64,000 nt of DNA from Serinus canaria. Its lineage: Eukaryota; Chordata; Aves; Passeriformes; Fringillidae. The translations under genes and the position numbers were made by a program. The stretch spans positions 98,760,179 through 98,824,178 of the forward strand of contig NC_066316.1 in NCBI RefSeq assembly GCF_022539315.1. The letters are read 5' to 3'. Shown one piece after another: positions 33,929 through 47,333 of this stretch. How positions within the stretch are numbered: the stretch's first letter is position 1; every line of letters begins with the position of its first letter. Under the pieces are notes generated by a model that had not been told where the DNA came from, did no database searches, and worked only from the letters and a program-made list of their open reading frames with translations.

Positions 33929-34009
33929 TAACCTCAGAAGGGAGAACAGAGAGCTGTGAGGGAAGGCAGGTGAGAGGTATGCTGCAAAATATAGCAAGTA
34001 GCTCCTGTG

Positions 34010-34165
34010 ACTTTGTCAGATGCATTGCACAGAGATGTCTTCCTAAAGAGTCAGAGTTGTGGAACTCATTGCTGCAGGACATCATGGTCCTGGCAGATGA
34101 AAATGGGTTCAGAAAGGCATTGTACCAATTAGGAGAGGCCAGGTCCATCAGAAACTATTAAATGT
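34010..34165 (+). mobile_element. Old CR1-like LINE fragment
   Basis: GAACTCATTGCTGCAGGACA, AAATGGGTTCAGAAAGGCAT and AGGTCCATCAGAAACTATTA occur in the order of an older CR1 subfamily 3' region. Diverged. Confidence 0.7.
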
Positions 34166-37100
34166 AGTTGTCTGGATGTAGCTTCTGGCTCAGGATGTCA
34201 ATAAACACCTGCCTGACAGATTCTGTGAGAACAGCAAATGTATACACACCTAAATCCTCTCCACCCTCTCCTTTCTTGAGACATGTTCCTGGGTGACAAG
34301 GACATCTGACCCAGGCGGTTCTCTCATTTTTTGAGTATTTAAATTTGATTAGCTTTTCTTCTTTCAAAATAAGATTTAGGTCAGGGAAATCCACTTAATT
34401 TCCTGGCTTTATATGGTTTGTGGGCATACAGCAATGCTTTGCAAGCTTTGCACAAGCTTTCTGTATCTGGAGGCAAATGGCTACTTAAATGGGTTTAGCT
34501 GTCACTGAGTCATGTCTTTTTCTAGACACACAATAAGAACATATATTTAAAAATCTGTGGGGCAGAAAACAGACTTCAGAAATGGAGCATTAAAATTCAG
34601 GTGGTGACTGGATGCACTTTATATGATGAGTTTGTTTGGTGTTTTATTTAGAAAGTATTAGAAATACAAAACTTCAAAGGAATGCACAAACTACACAGGG
34701 GTTTATTAAATAAAGCAAGCTGTCCCACTTCCCAGTAGAGTGCCAAGGGGGAGAGAGTTGAGTGTAAAAGGTTTATAGGAAAATAAATGCCTTTTCTTTC
34801 TTCAGCATTTTTAATGTTGCTGCCATAAAAATAAACCTTTACTTATGGGGATAAGATATAAATCAAGACAAATTGAGAGATACAAGTGTTTTCACTCAAA
34901 TTTTAGCTTCCTAATAAAAAAAGTAAAAAGAAGAAACCACAAAAAGCCTCATAATTATATCTTATCTGCAAAGTTCAAGTTTTGAATTTTCCCAGTCACA
35001 AGGTTCCCCTGGGCGGACCCAGAGGATGCATCAAGGTTTCTAAAGTAAGGAGAATGCAGAAAGCCCTTCTTTTCCCATACTGCCTTTAGAGTTTGTTGGA
35101 TGTATTGACTGCTGTCAGCACTTTTGGCAGCCTTAGTTGCCATTGCTATTGGGGGTGTAGCAGCTCTGCAACGGTGGGAACTGGAAGGGACATGGGAGAA
35201 GTTAGGAAGAAAAATGGATATCAAGTGAAGCAGAGGGTCTAATTGCATTGTCTGTAAAGGGTAAATATTGATTTGGTTGTTGAAAAGCAGGATGTATTTA
35301 ATGAAATAATGTTTTCTTAGAAAAATAAAGGGGTTCTTGAAAATAATAAGAGGAGGCATTTATGCCCCTACTGGAACTGCAGTATATTGTGTGTTCTTAG
35401 GGAAAAAAAAAATAGTATTTACAGAGAGAAATGTTACAGTTTCATTTAATTTTCCATACAGTTTCATTTAATTCTCTTGTGCAAACCTAGTCTCTAGGTA
35501 GGTAAGCCTCTTCTCTCTGACCCTCACCAAGCACTGCTAATCTTCCCTCAGCCCTCCATGCCGTGCATGATGGTTTTGAGAAGCTTTGGGGGTGATCCCA
35601 GCAGCCCCCCTTGACCAGAGCAGTGCTGAGTTGCATTTCAGCATATTGATCTCATAGAAATGCTGCCTTTCTTGTAGGAGCACTCAAGGAAACAGAACCC
35701 TGGCATTTCTCAAATGTCAAATAAGGTAAGTTGTTATCTGGCACATAATTATATACATTAAACATTACTGGAAAAGGAAGAATTGTTAGGGCATAAGAGA
35801 GCCCATCTCTTTAAAGTTCTGCTCAAGGCAGCAGTACTATGCCATGTAACGCATCTTTGTTTGGCTCACTGACTCTCAGACAAATGCTTTAGAAAATAGT
35901 GTAATTCAAGATCTGAACAATAAAATCAGAGTTAATAATGAAAGGTAGAGCTGGGAAGAGAGGGGGAAAAAAATAGCGTTATATCACCAGACACCCATGA
36001 CACTGGGTTTGTGCAGTGGTGTTGCTCTCCCTGCAGCATTGTGGGGTATGGCCATTCTTTATGTTATAGCTTGTCCAGGGCTGTCCATGGGCTCCCAGTC
36101 CCTGGAGAGACGAGGTGGCAGGGACATGCAAAGTGGCTGTCCTGAGTGGTGGCAGATGTTAGAGAGGAGAGCTGATCCCTGCAGGACAGGTGGTGTGGAG
36201 AGCCCTTCCCATGGATGGGCCTCCACTCTCTTGCTCCTCCCTAACTGCAGTTGCCTCTCTCTTTCCTCCCAGACCCCTCTGGCCACCCTGGGATCCTGCT
36301 TCTTGCCTGCAGTCCTGGTTTGACTGTTGGGAAAATGTCCTCTGAGAGAGAGTGACTCACAGTGTAGACCATGATAATTCCAAGCATTTTTACTCAAATA
36401 ACTCCTACTTATTTGTCCAAAGATACAAAGCAGGAAAAGAGGTTAAATGCCTAAAAGGTTGCTCATTTAAGTCTTCATTAAAGCATGTAGTTTTTCTCAC
36501 GATATGTGGATGTATCTGACAGCCTCAGACCGACCCCACAATCTCAAGATCTCACAGGCTTCGCTGTGAGAGCAGCTCCTTGGCAACTTAATTAAAAACT
36601 GAAACCTTTTTCTGTGGAGGAAGCTTGTGATCTTCTTCTGCCTTAGGAAAATGAGCTGTTTAATTATAGCTGGCAGCTGAAAATAGTGTCTTTCTAACCA
36701 ATGGTTAGAATGGGTTGCTGTTCCCTGCCTCAGAAAGTCTTATTTAGAGATGTCTTATACCTGTCTGGTTTTTTCCACTTCTATTTCTGGGCAGGCCTTA
36801 GAGCCAGCTATGTGGTGGGATAACACATGAATCAGGTAAACCACACAGTTTATAGATCTCCTCTGTTTTCACAATGCATAGAATCAGAAGACCAGGTTTT
36901 CTTCCTTTGGATTTAAGTAAATGGTTTCTGTTCAAGGCAAATGTGAGAGCAAGAAGTTGGCTCCAAGACATGAAGGCAGATGTACCAATCCCTGCACAGC
37001 AGTGCCAGTAGAGAAACTACAGAGGTATTTCTACACCATCCTTGCATGAAAACTTGGTAGAATCACTCTGGCAGCAATCATAGGCTACCAGGCCTTTCGC

Positions 37101-37902
37101 TGGCCACCCCTTCAGTTACTCCAAACTCCTTTTGGGAGCTGCTCTGGCTGAGGTGGGACTGATGGCAAACACTCCTTTGAGAGCTGATAGTGGCTTCTGT
37201 GAAGGGTTTAACAGCATATTACAGAATTTTATCCGATTTTCCCATGAATGAGATGTCTCCAAAATGCATGTAAGAACATTAGCTGCATCCCAAGTGATCT
37301 AGGAACATATATACCTCATGTCAATTAAATTAAACATGTCTTTCCCAAGGAAGGTAGAAAACGGGCTTTCCTATATTGTAAGACATTGTGTTCTGGCTGT
37401 GGTGACTTTCAGGGATAGCTTCTGCTCCTTCAAAGAAAGTAGGAGAAGGGATGAACCACCTCAACTTGGCTCTCCGTACCTAATTCCCCCTGTGCAGGGC
37501 TTTAGACAGCTGCCAGCACTTGGTGTGCAGTTTCCAGCAGCAATCTGCTGTGTGGATCATGCACATTGTGCAATCTGCCTGTGTATCAGCACAGCCAGTG
37601 CCATTTACTCTGAGCCTGCAAGTGTTTTCTCTAACCTAGTAGTAGGTTTTAGCACTCTTGGTGAAAAGTGCACTCATGTGCAATGACCTGCTGTAGTGCC
37701 TCAGGAGCAAATTATTTTGGTGTTGACATCTTGTTGGACAGCCGACGTGCCTGCAGCAGCTTACAGAACTTGTTTAAAGTTGCTGTGCTTGAGCTGCTGA
37801 GGGGTTTCAGGCCAGCACAAAGATGTTAGAGCACATAGGCAATAAAATGGTTTTAATGTCTCAGATATTATTACTCAGCTCTCTTAGGAATTTGTGTAAT
37901 TA
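34166..37902. other. Intergenic DNA, no gene seen
   Basis: Nothing recognised beyond a 22-bp direct repeat near 35436-35479 (ACAGTTTCATTTAATT). Confidence 0.6.
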
Positions 37903-38128
37903 AATCATAAAATGTTAAGGGGTTGGAATGAAACTTAAAGATCACCTATTCCCAGCCTCCCCTGACATGGGCAGGGACAGCTCCCTCTTAAACAGCTTGC
38001 TGAAGGCCTTGTCCAGCCTGGCTTTGAATACTTCCAGGGCTGGAATATTGCCAGTCTACCTGGGCAGCCTGCTCCAGTGTCTAACCATCCTCCCAGTAAA
38101 GAATTTCTTCCAATATAGTTACTTAACT
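37903..38128 (-). mobile_element. CR1 LINE 3' fragment
   Basis: The plus strand shows GGGGTTGGAATGAAACTTAA, CTCCCCTGACATGGGCAGGG, GGCAGCCTGCTCCAGTGTCT and GTAAAGAATTTCTTCCAATA, the reverse complement of CR1. Confidence 0.9.
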
Positions 38129-38689
38129 GCATTAAGAAATCCCATAAGTGCTCAAAGCTTTCAAATGAAATTGCTGTCAAATGTTTTAAAGGTTGGTCCA
38201 CTCTGAATAAAATGCAGCACGAAACATTTATATGTGGTATGTTCTTTGGTTTTTATTATGTTTTGCTGTCTCCTTTCCTGTTTTACTATTCTTCCAGAAT
38301 ATCTGCCAAAGAATTCACTGAGCACTTAACACCATATGCTTTCCCAGTTCTCTGAGTTGTAGAAGGTCAATGTCTATAAGTTATTTGTATTTAACTGCTC
38401 CATTTATTTCAGTAATTAAACAGACTATTTTGACTGGCACACAAATGCTAGGGGAAGATTTCATTTAAGAGACTGAGATTTTTGCCCTCAGTTTCCACAG
38501 CAAAGCAATGTTATTAGGACACTAAATTAAATACAGACTTTGAATTTCAGCTTTGCTTATTACATGGCTTTTTGTAATGGTTCCGTTGAAGATAGTGGAA
38601 CTGTTCTTATTAAAGCAGAGAGACTTGGGTTAGGACATGGGTTGTGGGTATCATCATAGAAGTCAAGAAAAGCAATATTGTCCTTGCAG

Positions 38690-39306
38690 CTGAGAAAGCC
38701 AACCATGTCCCTGGGCTCCACCAAAGCATTGTGGGCAGCAGGATGAGGGAGGGGATTCTGTCCCTCTGCTCTGGTGAGACCCCACCTGGAGTGCTGCATC
38801 CAGCTCTAGGGCCACCAGCATAAGGAGGACATGGATCTGTTGAAGTGGGTCCAAAGGAGGCCCTGAAGATGGTCAAAAGACTGGAGCACCTCTTCTACAG
38901 AGACAGGCTGAGAAAGTTGAGATTGTTCAGTCTAGAGAAGAGTAGGTTCTGGGGATGCTTTAGAATACCTTCCAGTACCTGGAAGGTCTAAAAAAAGGCT
39001 GGAGAGGGACTTTACAAGGGCTTGTAAAGGGCTTGATAGAATAAAGGGGCATATCTTTAAACTGACAGATTTAGATTATATATTAAGAAGAAATTATTTT
39101 CTGTGAGGGTGGTGAAGCACGGGAAAAGGTTCCCCAGAGAAGGTGTGGATGCCCCATCCCTGAAAGTGTTCAAGGCCAGGTTGGAAAGAGCTTTAAGCAG
39201 GCTGGTGTAGTAGAAGGTGTCTCTGCCCATGGCAGAGGGCTTGGAACTAGATGATCTTTGAGGTCCTGTCCAACCCAAATTATTCTGTGGTTCCATGATC
39301 ACAGAA
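38690..39306 (+). mobile_element. CR1 LINE, about 0.6 kb of 3' end
   Basis: Longest CR1 copy seen. Sense blocks in order: GAGACCCCACCTGGAGTGCT, AGAGACAGGCTGAGAAAGTT, AGTACCTGGAAGGTCTA, TTTCTGTGAGGGTGGTGAAG, CTCTGCCCATGGCAGAGGGC, CTAGATGATCTTTGAGGTCC, ending in ATTCTGTGGTTCCATGATCA. The reverse-transcriptase frame is broken by stops or lies upstream of the truncation. Confidence 0.92.
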
Positions 39307-42300
39307 GTAATAGAATTTTGTGATACAAAATATGGATGAGAGCAGAATCCAGTCCCTGTAGGGTAACTTAATAAAAATAGCATGCACATTGTGGTAGGGT
39401 TTTTTTCTCTATCCCTATACTCCTTTGCAAAATATTTTCCTTTTGTGGCTTTCTGTGAAAGTAGTCCTGGAAATCAGAGGGTTGAGAGAACAATTTGATT
39501 CAAGATTTCTGCAGACCTTGGCTCCCAGGCTTCCACTTCCATTCCTGCCAAATAGCCCCTCATTCATACCCCTGGGAAATGTCTTTAGACTTTTTGCTCA
39601 GAAAAGTAAATGTAGCTTTCCTAAGGACAAATAGGCTCTGTAAACTGAGCCTGTCTGGATCTGAAACAATGATTATGTGGTAAATCTAAATGCTCCCAAC
39701 AAAACCACATCCATCATTAGCTGGAGCTAATGTAATAGAGTTGAGTCAAGCCCCTTATAAACTCTTGTTAAAATCAGCTGGCTCTAATGCCACTTGCATG
39801 GACAAAACCTGAAACCTCATTTAGTATCTGATCATATTAAGAATATGTATTTTGGGGGGGGATCCAATGCAGCATAAAGTGAAGGAGAAGTGAGATATAC
39901 TTAAAATATTTCCTCTGGTCAGTCTGCTAACAGTAATGGCAAAGCTGACTCATGAAGTAATAGACAAGAAACTCAAATCACAATTGTGATTGCCCTTGCA
40001 CAGTCTGAGTAAGAGCTTTTTCTTGCTGTTTAGTCCCAATGTCTACACTCACTTTTTAAATACAGATAATTGCATGAGGCAGATTCTCCCCCACTCCCCG
40101 ACTGGTAGTCTAGACTCAATTCATCAGGAGTACAAAGATGAATGAGATGAATTCAAGTTGCTGCAGCTTAGAGAAATGTCTTCTATAGTTTTAAAGAGGA
40201 TGTCTGCTTTTGGGGAAATTGCTCTGAGATACCACAGATGCAGTTGTGACACCGATTAGGTATTTTGTTCATAGTTTGCCCCTAACCATTTATAATACAC
40301 AAATATTCTAAGAACTGGAGCTGTACTGGGAAGTATATCTGCCCTGAAGGTTTTTAACTATCCTATGGGTTTATGGAAGGATGGATAATGTTATCCCTGT
40401 AGCAAGAATGTCATGGTTACAATACTTATGTTACCAAAGATATCCCAGCAGAACAACAGACCTTTCAATCTGCCAAAGCCTTAAATTCATTTTCCTTATC
40501 TCCTCTTCTATGCCACAGACATCACCACGGTGATTTAGTGCCTGTGCAGAGAATATTATGTATTAACCAGTGACTTTTAGAAGTTCAATGAAAGCCTAAA
40601 CCAAGAAAAAAAAAATCCTTAAATGTTATGTATTTTAAAATTTCCTTGAAAATGCACAAAAATGTTTAAAATCTACTCTTCCTTTTCATTTTTCCCTACC
40701 CTTGGGGAATGCTGCCATATGAGATTTTTGTCCCTAGAATGAATAGAAAAAATTCAATAGCTAGTTTTGATCATTTGTGCAGAATCCTTGTGTTGAGTGC
40801 CTTCTCACAATATAGAAGGATGACTTCAAGACCATTATTTCACTGTAAACTCATTTCAGAGTAGAGGATAGAGTAACTGCTACATAATTGATGAGGCTCA
40901 CTCTGAAAATATGAAGTGAACGGTCTTACATTCTATATTTTGGAATTTTTGCAACCTTCTAAACCAGTAAATGATCTGTTACCAGAGTAGTTCATAGTGA
41001 TTTTGCACCAAAACCTCTGCTGAACATGAAAATGTCACAGATGCATAATAGATATTGACAATCTGCATTACAGAAGGCTGCCTCTAGACTATTCAGTTAA
41101 GTAGACACAGGCCCTTAAGACTGAACATTTATGTGTTTGCAAAGAAAAACATGGTGTGATTTACCAGATCAACTACAACTCTTGCAAAGGATTCCTGATC
41201 TAAAAAGTGCCATGGGCCAGAAACGTTTTCCAGAAGACAACTGGGATGTGGTGACACACATTTCTTTTTGACAATAAGGACACCAGCCAACTGTATCTGT
41301 TGGCTTTGTGGGTAAAAGAGGGGCTCTGGCATTGTTTAGTTCACCAGTATAGAAGACAGCCATGAAACAGCACTCAGTAGTAGTGTGTCACAGTTGGCAG
41401 GCTGTCCTGGTTAAGAGGATCTTAATGTTTTCAGCCTGTCACCCAAGAGCATCTCACTTAGGGGATGTGACTCTACAGTGTGGGCTCGAGGGCTAACAGC
41501 AGTTGTAACCTATGGTAGATACCAAGTGACTGATCCCACTAGCAGAACTCAGTATTCTCATCTGCAGAAAGCCATGAGGAAGGGGGTTCCTTAGTTCAGG
41601 TGTCCTGTTGGAATCGAAAAGCACTGGGAAATGTGGTATTTGTGACCCTGAAGACAAGGGATTCACAGTGATAGGGCTGGACAGTGCAGCACAGCATTGG
41701 TTCAACCCATGTCTCCTGGGATAAACAAGAACAGCAGGAAACCTTCCTTTTCCCTGCTCCTTCTGTAGGTCACTCAAAGCAAAAAAGTTTCCTTGGTCCC
41801 TCTGAAGTCAATCTCTTCTCATCTTAACAGCTCCCTGCTGCCCATTTTTTGCAGGGTTTCAACCTCCAGTTCATCTGAGCACCTCTGAAGGATATTAAGG
41901 AAATGGTAAATACTTCTCTGCTAGCCTCCGAGTTACTCTTAGCTGGATCTTTGTGAACTCCGTGGGGACACGGCTGGCAATGTTCACTCTTGTCTTAGCC
42001 TGATGAGATGGCAGCCAGCAGTGCTGGAGCTGGTGCAGCAGGCAGGCTCTTGTTTTTATCCTGTCAATACAGCAGCCAGTGCTGGCTGTGCTTGATTGAT
42101 TTTAAGAGCAGCAAATTACTGTGCATTTTTAACGATGCTGCTTTGCTTTCTGAGACAGTAATAAATCAGCTTTTGTAAAGGGTAGAAGAGTTTGCTTTCT
42201 GATACTGCTGAGATTCAGAAACCTGTAATAGTACAAATGTACAAGGGGAAATTGCATCTTACCCACCTGTGGTGCTTATGTCCTTAAATTGAATGGTAGG

Positions 42301-45151
42301 GTAAAAGCAGCTGAGGATTTATTATAAATATGAGCAAACTTCATATTTTAAGACACAATAATGAGAAAGGATAATAATAATTATCGGAGTCCCATGTCTC
42401 ATTAATTACTGTCTCTGTTAACTTCTGTGGAATTAAAGAGAAAGAACCCAGAATACTAGGAGCATTTTTTTCCCCTACAATCCTAGAATAGCTCCTGAAA
42501 AAAAAAATCTAGAAAATTGCATAAATCATTTATAGATGGGTATGTGAGTTTGGAAATATAGTGCCCAAAGAGTTGGATGTGGGGAATTTAGAGGAAAAAA
42601 GCCCAAGACCTCATACAGTTTCTCTAATGGTAACTGCTTTTCCCTGTCTTTCTGGCATGCTGGCATTGCAGCCCCCCTGAATAGCTGCTGTCCTCCATTT
42701 CTCTGCCTTCACACTACTCATTTCTTTCCTCATGCCAGAGGAGGGCCAAGGAGGGAAGACAGGGGTGCTTGGAACTCTTTGCTCATTCCCTGCTGTTCCT
42801 ATGCAGAGGAGAACTTGGTCCTTAGCACCACCAGCAGAATGTGGTTTCCATGAGCAGATCTGTGACACTGGCACTGGGATGAGTCATGACTCATGAGGGC
42901 TGAGGGGAAGAGGAAGATGACTGGGTAATAAGGCAAAGTAATAACTTGCTGCTTCATTATGAGAAGTTCAGTTTTTTTATGTTTTCCTTCTCAAGCAAGC
43001 AATCATTGCTTCTTGTCTCTAATTCACCAAACCCTATGTTAAAACATTATGTTTTATCTTAACCATGACTCTATAGTCAGTGTTTATAGATATTTCAGGT
43101 TTTGGCAGCTGCCTGTTTTGGTTTCTTATCACTCATTTGTGTCACTCATGATCTCTCTTCTACCACTCTCCACACACAGATCCTTTCTGAAGGCCATGTC
43201 TCTTGAGATACTCATTGGAAATTTGCCTACAGACCATTTCATGCCTAGGAGAGTACCAATGAGTAAATGCTGTGTAAGGGCAGCATTGTGGCTCCCCTTT
43301 CTACTGTGCATTCTCTGTTCAGGCATCAGCCTTCCCAAGGGGGGCCCTCCTGAGGACAGGGGTCCTTCAGCTTTTGGCCATGTTTAAGAACCTCTGGCTC
43401 TGCTCTTCAGGGTGTGAAATGGGGTGGTGGGCAACTGCCTGCATGCAGCCACTTTTTGAGGAATAGATAATGCTGTGGGAATGAGAGAGATGCCCCTGCC
43501 TTGTCCATTAGTGCATTGCCTGCATCTTTTACATCTGGGAATTAGTAGCTTTTCCTCATTTTGACATCCTCATGCTTTTTCTCTGCCTTTTTCTGGGATA
43601 CTTGTTGCCATGTGCTCATTCACTAGCCCATGCTGCAGATGCTGCACTTAGTTCTCAGCTTAAATGTTTTCCTATCTAGGCTTCCCAAATCCTAGGGGAA
43701 CTAAATGGAGCCTCCTGATGGAAGGGGCACCACATGGTGATCAATGACAAAAGCTACCAGGAGGTCTCTGCAGCCAAAACTGATGAAGCTCAGTAGGGGG
43801 AGGGACAAAAGAGACTTGCTGCTTTGAGGAGGCTTAAAATGGCATGCACTAGAAGAGAATGAATTTTAGCAGGGGCAGAATGGCTTGCCTTAGAGACGAT
43901 GACCAAAACATCACTCTTGATCCAAAACAGCTGAATTGGGAATTGTCAACAGCTGCTTAACTTAAGCATCACTTTTGAAAAATCCTGTAGCTTTAAATAG
44001 GAGGAGTCCTAAGACCTAGGAATGTTGTAAGCTTTGGGGCAAACTTAGAATTTACCTTAAATCTTTAAGTGTCCAAACTTGGGTGAGGGTGACTTCATCC
44101 TAGTGCTTCAGCATGTTGGAGAGTCACTGATCTCACCTGTGCAGTCAGCTTGGGCACCAAGCTCCTAATTGCACAAACCATGAGTGGCTGCAACATGCAG
44201 CTGGTCCATGCACTGCTGCAAGGGTCCAGTTCTGCTGTTATCTACAGCAGGAAGTGCTGCAGTGGGGATAACCCACTAACACAAACACAGTCATCTGCCA
44301 GTGTAGCCAAGAGCACACCTTGAGCCCATGTCCAAAGGAGATGCAGCAAAGAGACCCTAAACCTCCTGATCAGGGAGGGGCCTGAGCATCTCTGTTCTGC
44401 TCACCACTTAGCAATCCTTCAGATTTTGTCTCTTAATGAACTAATCTCAATATCTCATCACAAATCACCAAACCATGTCCCAAGAAAAATTATGCCAGTA
44501 GTTTGTGGTGAATTTCTGATGCATTTTACCATTTCTTTCACAATTACAGCTCTATCTAGAATGGAGAGGATAATATTGCTATGCAGTTTTAGAATGATAA
44601 ATTGCAGGATATTAAAAGATTCTTCACAGAATGCAAACAATAGAGAACTTAATTATTGCTCAGAGTGTTACTGTAAAATTCTGGAACAATTTGAAATTCT
44701 ACTTGCCTGGCTAGATTTATTTTAAGTCTGACATTTTCAGCCTTAGCTTTCACTTTCTGGGTGTCTTTTTCACTCTGACAACACATCAATCTATTTTCTA
44801 ACAGTTCTAAGATTAAAATAATCTCTCTTAATCTGAATTTTTCTCCCTTATTTTATATTGGGGAAAAAGATTTATCTGCACATCCAGCATGGCACAGGAA
44901 ATATGTGAATATATGAATATAGGAGACAAATTCAAACCAGCAGCATCTGTGGTCTGTGCATCTTTCTTGTCATAACTAAAACTACCTCAAAATTCTTGAA
45001 GAACAATGTTGCAATGAAAAATGCTGTTTAATTGAAATAGTGTTTTATGGGAACAAATGGATTGCATTAAGATACTAGACTGCAATCTCAACTACTAGAG
45101 TGAAATGTTCATTGTAATAACAGAAATATATTTCCTGTTAAATATGTAATA
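39307..45151. other. Intergenic DNA, no gene seen
   Basis: No exon or repeat family recognised. An AT-rich stretch near 42080-42440 lacks repeat signatures and could be conserved non-coding sequence; this is only a guess. Confidence 0.55.
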
Positions 45152-45274
45152 TTAGGGTTAGGGTTAGGGTTGGGGTGAGGGTTAGGGTTAGAGTTGGGCT
45201 TAGGGTTAGGGTTCGGGTTAGGGTTAGGGTTGGGGTTAAGTTTAGGGTTAGGGTTAGGTTTAGGGTTAGGGTTG
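45152..45274 (+). repeat. Interstitial telomeric (TTAGGG)n tract
   Basis: About 20 units of the vertebrate telomere repeat in G-rich orientation on the plus strand, with scattered variants (TTGGGG, TGAGGG, TTCGGG, TTTAGGG). Confidence 0.97.
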
Positions 45275-46697
45275 GCTAGAATGCTGTGGGGCATTTTCTG
45301 CTGAAAAACCACTCCTATCGTTGTGTCCCTTCATCTATAGGAGAGCACCCAGAGGCAGCAGACAGACACACACCCACTGCATGGAATTAGTGCCAGAGAT
45401 CCTTTTCCCAGGCACAGCCTGCTGTCATCATCTTCTGTGGCTGTAGAGCTTGAGCTGAGACTTGTACCATTGAAGCTCAATGTGACATGGCAACCCCTGA
45501 GGATGGACTTACACCCACATCACTCTGAATGGCTCACATCCGATAGTGGAAACAGCTCCATCCTCTATGCCTTGTCCAAAAACATCTGATTGGACTTTAT
45601 CTCACCCAGCCTTGTCCCAATATCAGTGTGCAGCAGTCATTCTGGATATGTTGGTGGAGATAGGCAAGCATCTCCAGAGATGGATCATCCAAAGGCACTG
45701 GGCTGGATCTCTCCTTGCAACTGCTGTTTCTTGGCCCTGACTAAAGATGATGAGCTGAAGTTTCAGCCCAGATGAAATCCCTGGGATGTGGGTGGCTGCC
45801 TTAAGGGATGTCTGGTTTTTCCACAGCCTGCACCTGTGAAGTGATGTTACCCCCAAAAGCACTTGTGAAGAATTAGAAAGATTCATAAATCAGAGTTCCA
45901 GGCATGATCACACAGATGTTGGGTCACTGTAAGCAAAGGGGCAATCTCTGATGAAAGGGGTGGGCACGACTCCACGACAGGGGTTTGAACAGGACTTTCC
46001 TGAACTGGCTCTTTCACTGAAGGGCTCATTGTATGCAACTGTGTCTTCGAGGGAGAGGTTCTGATACAGAAAATCTTTAAGCACCTGTGCAACTTTAGGC
46101 ATATAATTCAGGTGTGTAACTCTTCTCTGCATCAAGTACAGCTGGTGCCAGCCAGTAGCACTGGCAGTGCTCAGGCACATAAATGACACCGGAGTGTTGT
46201 CCCCTGTGGGACACCACTATGGATGGAGATACAGTTGAGTGTTCTCTGCCTGATCTGCCAACAAAGCACTACACTTCTCCCTGCTGCATGTGGTCTTTTA
46301 GGGACTCCTGCAACCTCCCATCAGGTCTGAGGAAAAATTAGGAAGACAAAAAGCTACAATTGTGGCTGATCCAACATCTTGTTCTGGGGGGATGACATAG
46401 GAACATAAAGATCTCAGTCCCTAAAGATCTGTGGCCAGAAACTTTGCAAAGTGATTTGAGGAGATTTCAATAACACATTATTAAAGGGAAATATTTGCTG
46501 AGATTTAAATCTCCTCTGAGAGAGGAACACAAAGTACAAAACACACACATTAAAAAAAAGAAATAGTTGATCTTCAAGACTCCATAAGAGGAACAAAATG
46601 TCATTGTCATGTTTGTAAGTTGTTAGATGTCATTGTCATATTTGTAAATTGTTAGCTGTTGTATCCTAAGTTCTGTATTTTGGTTCATTAGATCTCA
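45275..46697. other. Unassigned DNA between telomeric tract and solo LTR
   Basis: A minus-strand frame at 45908-46189 (93 codons) and another at 45883-46092 overlap here; I recognise neither. A 29-bp tandem duplication ends the stretch. Confidence 0.5.
46599..46656. repeat. 29-bp tandem duplication, two near-identical copies
   Basis: Units 46599-46627 and 46628-46656 share TGTCATTGTCAT and TTTGTAA blocks and differ at about three bases. Confidence 0.9.
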
Positions 46698-47327
46698 TGT
46701 CCGATCGGCTGTGTGTCTCTGTCGGACATGCGTGGGGTGGTTCGCGTGGGACGGTTCGCAGGCAGCCCGCGATGAACAGACGAGTCTGGACTCCTCTATA
46801 GTTCGGTCTTCAGGTTGTTTATTAAAGCTTATCTCTAAGGTTTTTGTTCTGCCCAGCCGAGATCTGACCAGCAAGGCAGCCACAAGCACTCTCTGCCCCT
46901 TTAGGGCGGTCGCACATTCTTATACTGATAATTGCGTATGTGATATTTACAATTTTTCTCCAATACCCATCACCTTTATTAAACAGTGCACCTTTAGTAT
47001 GAACCAATCTAAAATGCACACATCACAGAGAAGATGGATGACAAGAAGAAGGAGAAAAGCCACGAGGTCGGGCCTGAATCCTCCATCTTGCCTCCATTAG
47101 ACCCCCCTGTACCAAAATCTTAAAACCTATATTCTATTCTATAAAAACACCTGCCCTACACCATTCAAACCTCTGAAACTTCCATATCCTCATGCTTTGA
47201 TAGCACGACCCTTGAAGGGTCAAAATCAAGCCACCAGGTGCCCTTGGCTACATTCCAGGACTTCTGAGCCCCCCAAGGGGTCTCCCTGGGACTCAGAGCA
47301 TCCGAGGTGATGCGCTGAGTTCCCACA
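46698..47327 (-). mobile_element. Solo LTR, ERVK-type, minus strand
   Basis: 630 bp. On the minus strand it opens TGTGGGAACTCAG and ends CCGATCGGACA. It is flanked by the exact 6-bp duplication ATCTCA (46692-46697 and 47328-47333). The poly(A) signal AATAAA lies at 46823-46818 on the minus strand, and the last ~120 bases are CpG-richer, like U5. The LTR is different from that of the 18-kb provirus. No internal retroviral sequence remains, so it probably arose by LTR-LTR recombination. Confidence 0.88.
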
Positions 47328-47333
47328 ATCTCA

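Noticed and set aside
36059..36397. Overlapping plus and minus frames of about 110 codons
   Set aside because: No conserved motifs, and both strands open at once; chance frames.
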